Of a DNA stretch of 64,000 bases, positions 58,281 through 64,000 are shown in pieces. Source of the stretch: Caulobacter sp. NIBR2454 (GTDB lineage Bacteria > Pseudomonadota > Alphaproteobacteria > Caulobacterales > Caulobacteraceae). Location of the stretch: positions 2,551,001 to 2,615,000 of the forward strand of contig NZ_CP114871.1 in assembly GCF_027474405.1 (NCBI RefSeq). The letters run 5' to 3'. The notes under the pieces were generated by a model, which made no database searches, was not told the DNA's origin, and saw only the letters and a list, made by a program, of their open reading frames with translations. Position 1 is the first letter of the stretch. Every line of letters starts with the position of its first letter. The position numbers and the translations under genes are program-made.

Positions 58281-60287
58281 TCACCCGGCGCCGTAGATGC
58301 TCGCGCCGTCCGCATCGACGGTGAGATCGTCCAGGCTGATGCCGACCAGCTTGATGTAGACGTCGTCGCCCGCGCCAGCGTTGTCGCCCGACGAATAGAC
58401 GTAGACGCCCGAGCCATCCGCCGCGTCAAACATCGTGAAGCGGTCCGCCACGAAGCCGGTGTTGAGGGCCGCCGCCGCGGTATCGAACCGGGCCTTGTCG
58501 GTGGCCCCGCTCCCGCCGGTGAAGGCGCCGGGCGCCATGGCCAGGTAATCGCCGTCCACCACAACCAGCGTGTCATCGTCGAGATCAAAGTCGGTGACGC
58601 CGGTGACCGTCTTCAGATCACCGCCCGTGGCGTTGAAGCTGATGTTGCTGTCGCCCGCGAAGTTGTCGAATTCGAGGGTGTCGTAGCCCGCGCCCAGGGT
58701 GACCACCGCATCGCCCTTCCCGTCACCGACGACCAGCCGCAGGGTGTCGTCGCCGCCGCCCAGGCGGAGGGTGTCGGTGTCTTCGGCGCCGGTGGTGTAG
58801 CGAAGCGCCAGATCTTTTTTGGTGACAGCCGTCAGGTCGACGAGACGCTCATCGCCCGTCAGAACGACGTCGCCGAGGCGGGCCGAGAAGTCGCCCTTCA
58901 CGACCAGGGTCGAGGTGGCGTCCTCGGCGAAGATGCTTTGAAGCGTCACGGCCCTGGTCAGGACAACCGTCAGGGTCTCGACCCCCTCGACGATCAGTTC
59001 GGAGGTGTTGCTGGTGGCCAAGGTCACCGTCGCCGCATCGACATCGTCATAGACCAGGGCGGTGTCCCAGGTTCCCGTGCTGCGGACCTCGACGGCGACC
59101 GCCTCGGTCAGATCGGTGATCTTGAGCGCGCCGCCATTGGCCGAGGCGTTCACTCTTGTCACGCCGGTGAAGGCGTCGAAGTCCACCGTCCGGGTGACCC
59201 CGCCAGTGGTCCGCAGGCCGACCGTCTCAAAGCCCTCGACCTGCGTCACCGCCGAGGTGACATCCGAACTGAGCGTCAGGTTCAGGGTGTCGCGACCATC
59301 GCCGCCATCAAGGTGGATGCTCTTGCCGCCTTCGGTGAACTGGATCAGGGCGAGATCGATGCCGCCGCCCATGTCCAGAGAGACGGTATGCGCGCCCGCT
59401 GCGGTCAGCGTGGCGCTGATGCCGTCGAAGCCGTTGCCGGCGTCCACCGTGACGTCGGCGCCGTTGGCGGCGATATCGCCCGTCGCATTGTCAGCCCTGG
59501 TGGTGAAGACATCCGCGGCGCCCAGCGCGCCCTGCCCGTATGATTTGTCCTGCACAAGAACCAGGGTGTTTCCTGGCGGGGCCGCGATGGGCGTGAAGCC
59601 TTCGAGATCGACGCTGTGGGTGCTGAATTCGTCAGCGAACAGATACTCGTAGTAGGCTTTCAGGCCGGAGGGGTAGGCGCCGACGGCGGCCTTCACGGCT
59701 TCGGCCATGATGTAGCCGACCACGGCGGCCTTGGCGGCCAGGTCACGGTCGGCGGCGGTGATGCCCGCCTGAGCCACCACCGAGTCGAAATAGGCCTTGC
59801 GGCCGGCGATGTTGGCGACCGCGGCGTTGACGTCGATGCCGGCTTCGGCGGCCTGGCTGTCGCCGATGATCCGGTTGTACGCGACCACCACGGTCTCGGC
59901 GAAGGTGAGCGGGCTGTAGATCTGCGAGAACCCCGCCCGCCCCTCACCGGCCACGCCCAGGTTCACCGCGAAGTTGATGTAGCGGTTCTCGGTGTTGAAG
60001 CCCTGATAGGCGGCGTCGTTGAGATCGTTGGCGTTGGTGGTGCTGTTCACCAGATAGTCCAGGCCGGCTTCGGTCGGTGTCTTGCCGGTGAAGAACTGGT
60101 AGGTCAGGGTCGCGACGCTGGTCGTGCCGGCCGCCTGATCGAAGATGTACTTGTAGGCGGCGTCGTCGGTGATGATCCCATTCTGGGAGCGCACCGCCAT
60201 CTCCTGGAGGATCAGGCTCTGGGCCGCCGAGGGCGCCTTGCGGTTGATGAGGGCGTAGATGTCTTCGAGTTCACCGATGGTCGCCAT
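58281..60287 (-). CDS. RsaA-like surface-layer protein
   Basis: 668 aa with no Sec signal peptide. The N-terminal 230 residues match the RsaA anchoring domain of Caulobacter: LTYQFFTGKTPTEAGLDYLVNSTTNANDLNDAAYQGFNTENRYINF, then RIIGDSQAAEAGIDV. The rest is beta-rich, Thr/Val/Asp-rich sequence with Ca-binding RTX-like stretches (GGDGRDTLNL, LGGGDDTLRLV, LGAGYDTLEF) and a C-terminal type I secretion signal. RsaA itself is 1026 aa; this is shorter. Export needs an RsaD/E-type ABC system, not present here. It could be a minor S-layer component or a paralogue. Confidence 0.82.
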   Translation of the reverse strand: MATIGELEDIYALINRKAPSAAQSLILQEMAVRSQNGIITDDAAYKYIFDQAAGTTSVATLTYQFFTGKTPTEAGLDYLVNSTTNANDLNDAAYQGFNTENRYINFAVNLGVAGEGRAGFSQIYSPLTFAETVVVAYNRIIGDSQAAEAGIDVNAAVANIAGRKAYFDSVVAQAGITAADRDLAAKAAVVGYIMAEAVKAAVGAYPSGLKAYYEYLFADEFSTHSVDLEGFTPIAAPPGNTLVLVQDKSYGQGALGAADVFTTRADNATGDIAANGADVTVDAGNGFDGISATLTAAGAHTVSLDMGGGIDLALIQFTEGGKSIHLDGGDGRDTLNLTLSSDVTSAVTQVEGFETVGLRTTGGVTRTVDFDAFTGVTRVNASANGGALKITDLTEAVAVEVRSTGTWDTALVYDDVDAATVTLATSNTSELIVEGVETLTVVLTRAVTLQSIFAEDATSTLVVKGDFSARLGDVVLTGDERLVDLTAVTKKDLALRYTTGAEDTDTLRLGGGDDTLRLVVGDGKGDAVVTLGAGYDTLEFDNFAGDSNISFNATGGDLKTVTGVTDFDLDDDTLVVVDGDYLAMAPGAFTGGSGATDKARFDTAAAALNTGFVADRFTMFDAADGSGVYVYSSGDNAGAGDDVYIKLVGISLDDLTVDADGASIYGAG

Positions 60288-60471
60288 GCTGCAACACTCC
60301 CCTAATCGACGCGGAGACGTCGAATTCGGGAGGATTCGCTAGATCAGGGCTTGACCATGCTCCACGGCATTTAGGTCACGCGCCAACCATAAGATGTATA
60401 GGCGTCGAACATTGCTGCGCCGGGACCGGGAGCGGCGCAAGTAATGCTTGGCGTATTTGGCGTAGCGGGAC

Positions 60472-62163
60472 TTATCGGCCCGGCGTGAAGGCCACGACAT
60501 TGCCGCCCATGGTGGGTGCGCCGGGCGCGCGCAGGGCGATGGCGACGGGCAGGCGGACGGTGACCGAGGTGCCCGAGCCGACCACGCTTTCCAGGTGCAT
60601 CTCCCCGCCGTGCAGTTCGGCGAAGGCGCGGACGAGGGACAGGCCGAGGCCGGTGCCCTGGGCCTTGCGTTCGTTGTCGCCGGCCTGTTCGAAGGGCTTG
60701 CCCAGGCGGACCACGTCCTCGGGCGAGATGCCGACGCCGCTGTCGGCGACGATCAGTTCGAACATGTTCTCGTAGATGGCGGTCGAGACGGTGACCGAGC
60801 CCTTCTTGGGGGTGAATTTCAGGGCGTTGGAGATCAGGTTCAGGGCGATCTGCTTGATGGCGCGGCGGTCGGCGTCGACCTCCATCACCTGGGCCGGCAG
60901 GACGCCGCGCAGCTTGACCCCGGCGCTGTCGGCCTGGACGCGCATCAGGCGCAGGGCGGCGGAGACAGCCTCGCGGGCGTCGAAGATCTCGCGCGTCAGC
61001 TGGAAGCGCTCGGCCTCGATTTTGGACATGTCGAGGACGTCGTTGATCAGGTCCAGCAGGTGGGCCCCGGACTCGTGGATCAGCTCGCTGTACTCGGCGT
61101 AGCGGTCGGGCAGCGGACCGAACATCTTGGCGCGCATGATGTCGGAGAAGCCCATGATGGCGTTGAGCGGCGTGCGTAGCTCGTGGCTCATATTGGCCAG
61201 GAAGCGGGCCTTGTTGGCGGCGATGGACTCTGCGTCGGCGCGGGCCTGTTCCAGCATCGCCTCGCGGGCGCGGTCGGCGGTGGCGTCGCGCAGGCTGGCG
61301 ACCAGCCCGCCCTCGCGGCCCACGCGGACCGAGGCGATGATGGTGCGGTCCATGGCGGCGGCGGGGCTGAACTCCAGCTCGGCCTGGCCTTCCGTGAGGG
61401 CGCGGCGCAGGGCCGCCTCCATGCGGGGGCGATCCTCGATGGCCATGGACAGGGCGAGCCCCCCGGCCAGCAGGGATTCCGGTTCGACCCCGTCGAGGGC
61501 GTCGCCGAAGGCGGCCTGGACGCGGCCGTCGACGTCGAGGGCCAGGATCAGGTTGGGCTGCGCCTGCATCAGGGCGTTGAGGCGATAGGCGGTGGTGAAG
61601 TCGCGCTGCCCCTCTGCGGTGAGCCCGCGGCCGTGAAGGATCAGGCCGGCCGAAAAGCCGAGCGAGATGGTGCCGAGCGTCAGGGCGCCGAGCCACAGGC
61701 TGCTCACCCCTGGCGGGACGATGGGTGCGAACCCGGCGAGCGGGGCGAGGATGGCGAGGGCGGCGACCATCAGCGACAGGGACGCGCCCTGGGCCAGGCG
61801 CGCGGGGCCGCCGAGCAGGGCCGCGGCGGCGGCGGGAGCCAGGCACCAGGCGGCCAGGGGGCCGGATGCGCCGCCGGTCAGCAGGACAGCGACCGCCGCC
61901 CCTAGCGCCCAGATGCCGAGAAGAGTCGTGCGCAGGCGCGGAGTGTCCATCCAGGCCAGGGTCAGGCCCGCAAGGGCCGGAGCCGCGCCGCCGGCCAGGG
62001 CGCACATGAGCCAGCCCGCCGCGCCGGGCGCGCCCGCGATCAGGGCGACGCCCGCGATGACCACGGCCGCGAGCCATACACCATGCCAGACAGCCGCCCG
62101 CGAGCCGGCGACGGCGGCCGCCCGGCGAACAGGTCCCTGGATATGGCGAGGATGGTCTTTCAC
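60472..62163 (-). CDS. divJ: DivJ-like sensor histidine kinase
   Basis: 563 aa from GTG 62163. Residues 23-178 form six membrane segments; a PAS-like region at 195-295 (LILALDVDGRVQAAFGDAL) follows. HisKA His327 is in FLANMSHELRTPLNAIMGFSDIM, then FGPLPDRYAEYSELIHESG, and HATPase has NLISNALKF, DSGVGIS and GTGLGLSLV. The six-helix N-terminus, PAS and the GFSDIMRA/FGPL hallmark fit DivJ, the stalked-pole kinase for DivK and PleD in Caulobacter; PleC has two membrane helices. The name is by similarity only. Confidence 0.7.
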   Translation of the reverse strand: MKDHPRHIQGPVRRAAAVAGSRAAVWHGVWLAAVVIAGVALIAGAPGAAGWLMCALAGGAAPALAGLTLAWMDTPRLRTTLLGIWALGAAVAVLLTGGASGPLAAWCLAPAAAAALLGGPARLAQGASLSLMVAALAILAPLAGFAPIVPPGVSSLWLGALTLGTISLGFSAGLILHGRGLTAEGQRDFTTAYRLNALMQAQPNLILALDVDGRVQAAFGDALDGVEPESLLAGGLALSMAIEDRPRMEAALRRALTEGQAELEFSPAAAMDRTIIASVRVGREGGLVASLRDATADRAREAMLEQARADAESIAANKARFLANMSHELRTPLNAIMGFSDIMRAKMFGPLPDRYAEYSELIHESGAHLLDLINDVLDMSKIEAERFQLTREIFDAREAVSAALRLMRVQADSAGVKLRGVLPAQVMEVDADRRAIKQIALNLISNALKFTPKKGSVTVSTAIYENMFELIVADSGVGISPEDVVRLGKPFEQAGDNERKAQGTGLGLSLVRAFAELHGGEMHLESVVGSGTSVTVRLPVAIALRAPGAPTMGGNVVAFTPGR

Positions 62164-62347
62164 AGCACCGTGTCGATTAGAGAGCTAAACCGCCGGAGAG
62201 TAATCATTTCGGGCGGATTCTGCAGGGCGCACAACCCCGGAGCGATCGGCAGAACCCTGCTTTGCGACTTCTCTTGTGGACGGAAACGGATTCGTAAGCG
62301 CGAGGGCGCATGGTCGCATCAATGATTAACGGGGGCCAGCACGGTCC

Positions 62348-63163
<816 letters not shown>

Positions 63164-63171
63164 GTCTTGCG

Positions 63172-63272
63172 TGCTTCGAGACGCGCTATCGCGCTCCTCA
63201 GCATGACGAGGTTTGTCGCTTTACTGAATCCGTCATCCTGAGGAGCAGCCGAAAGGCTGCGCCTCGAAGGAC
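63172..63272. repeat. Dispersed inverted repeat
   Basis: The left arm TGCTTCGAGACGCGC and GCTCCTCAGCATGACG (63172-63208) pairs with the right arm CGTCATCCTGAGGAGC and GCCTCGAAGGACG (63231-63272). This is the TGAGGAGC-type dispersed palindrome common in alphaproteobacterial intergenic regions, here between the kinase and sufE. Confidence 0.75.
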
Positions 63273-63315
63273 GAGCGACCTTGCCCCCGCCGCCCTCGCC
63301 GCTTAAGTCGCGGCC

Positions 63316-63732
63316 ATGAGCGGTATCGACCAGACCCTGAACGAGATCGTCGAGGAGTTCGAACTCATCGGCGACCGCGACGCGCAGTACGAATATGTCA
63401 TCGAGCTGGGCAAGGCCCTGCCCCGGCTGCCAGCTGCCGAGCAGACGGAGGCCAACGCCCTGCGCGGCTGCGCCTCGCCGGCCTGGCTGGTGACCGAACG
63501 GCGGGCCGACGGGACCCTGGTGTTCCGGGGCGACAGCGAGGCGGTGATCCCGCGCGGCATCATCGGGGTGTTGCTGCGTCTCTATTCCGGCCGCACGCCG
63601 GCCGAAATCCTGGCCTTCGACGCCCGCGAGGGGCTGGCGCGGCTGGGCCTGAGCAACATGCTGTCCATGAGCCGCGCCAATGGGTTGGCGTCGATGGTGT
63701 CGCGGATACGGAGTGATGCGGAGCGAGCCTGA
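63316..63732 (+). CDS. sufE: SufE iron-sulfur assembly protein
   Basis: 138 aa. The fold has LNEIVEEFELIGDRDAQYEYVIELGKALP, the active-site Cys in NALRGCASPAWLV, and PRGIIGVLLRLYSGRTPAEILAFD. SufE accepts persulfide sulfur from the cysteine desulfurase SufS and boosts its activity for Fe-S cluster assembly. The sufS and sufBCD genes are not near. Monocistronic behind the dispersed repeat. Confidence 0.93.
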   Translation: MSGIDQTLNEIVEEFELIGDRDAQYEYVIELGKALPRLPAAEQTEANALRGCASPAWLVTERRADGTLVFRGDSEAVIPRGIIGVLLRLYSGRTPAEILAFDAREGLARLGLSNMLSMSRANGLASMVSRIRSDAERA

Positions 63733-63735
63733 TCC

Positions 63736-63852
63736 CCCTTCTCCCTTGATGGGAGAAGGGTCGGGGATGAGGGTGATGCGGCGGTGGACGAGGGTGCGGC
63801 GGAACGGTCGCGTCATCCTCACCCCTGCCCCTCTCCCATCGAGGGAGAGGGG
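63736..63852. repeat. CT-rich interspersed hairpin repeat, copy E
   Basis: CTTCTCCCTTGATGGGAGAAGGG near 63738-63760 and CCCCTCTCCCATCGAGGGAGAGGGG near 63827-63852, with the linkers GGGATGAGGGTGATG and CATCCTCACCCC. Closest to copy D. It separates the convergent sufE and SRPBCC genes. Confidence 0.85.
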
Positions 63853-63865
63853 TTCATCTATAGAG

Positions 63866-64000
63866 TCACGCCGGCAGGCGCTGATCGTATTGGGGTTTGA
63901 GAACGGCGACACGGTCCCAGAAGGGAGCCGGGGTCTTGCCGCGCGCCTTGGCTTCCAGGACGTCCAGGTGCGCGTGCCAGCCGGAGCTGACGCTGAGCAG
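63866..64000 (-). CDS. SRPBCC-family protein, C-terminal part
   Basis: The last 44 codons of a minus-strand gene entering from the right: SVSSGWHAHLDVLEAKARGK, then FWDRVAVLKPQYDQRLPA and a stop. The SGWH-HLDVL and FW------Y--RLPA pattern is typical of the AHSA1-type SRPBCC (START-like) proteins. The ligand or role is unknown. It is too short for more. Confidence 0.75.
   Translation of the reverse strand: MLSVSSGWHAHLDVLEAKARGKTPAPFWDRVAVLKPQYDQRLPA

Overview
The window is high-GC DNA from an alphaproteobacterium, most likely a Caulobacteraceae member (Caulobacter or a close relative). The case rests on an RsaA-like surface-layer protein, a DivJ-like kinase with six membrane segments, DUF2336 and DUF1491 proteins, an exact CtrA box, a LacI-family operator almost identical to the Caulobacter xylose motif, and many two-component genes.

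Positions 1 to about 17,060 look like one end of an integrative mobilizable or conjugative element. From the left it holds three overlapping minus-strand accessory genes (two with twin-arginine-like N-termini around a HEPN-like protein), an XRE repressor, a DUF6118 membrane protein and a TraA relaxase-helicase. A candidate oriT separates these from TraC-like, TraD and TraG/VirD4 genes on the plus strand. The cargo is a complete type I restriction-modification operon (half HsdS, HsdM, full HsdS, HsdR and a YgjP-like metallopeptidase). A tyrosine integrase closes the element, and a 9-5-9 palindrome beyond it may be the attachment core. No mating-pair-formation genes are present; they would have to lie left of base 1.

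From 17,195 to about 36,200 the chromosome carries uup, DUF1905, an exported hydrolase, a YtrA-type GntR regulator with its ABC-2 exporter and a perfect palindromic operator, and D-lactate dehydrogenase. Next come a HisKA_2 kinase with a partner receiver that lacks its phospho-acceptor Asp, and a 790-bp non-coding stretch that may encode a structured RNA. A MASE1 hybrid kinase, a THI5/NMT1-type ABC importer, DUF2336, a Tat-exported GH95 fucosidase and a RibD-type reductase follow.

From 36,200 to 49,000 there are TonB-C and TPR genes behind a CtrA box, DUF4019, a secreted HExxH protein, prfC, two tiny membrane proteins and an exported aminotransferase with a TonB-dependent receptor. After these comes a YciI/AraC/CPBP cluster bounded by a decayed second YciI copy, then accessory genes including a HEPN-like protein.

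From 49,100 to the end are MscS, a 7TMR-type kinase with its LuxR-type regulator, an esterase, an amino-acid permease, several small unknowns, the RsaA-like protein, the DivJ-like kinase divergent from a cytosolic kinase, sufE, and the end of an SRPBCC gene. A family of CT-rich hairpin repeats recurs in at least five intergenic gaps.
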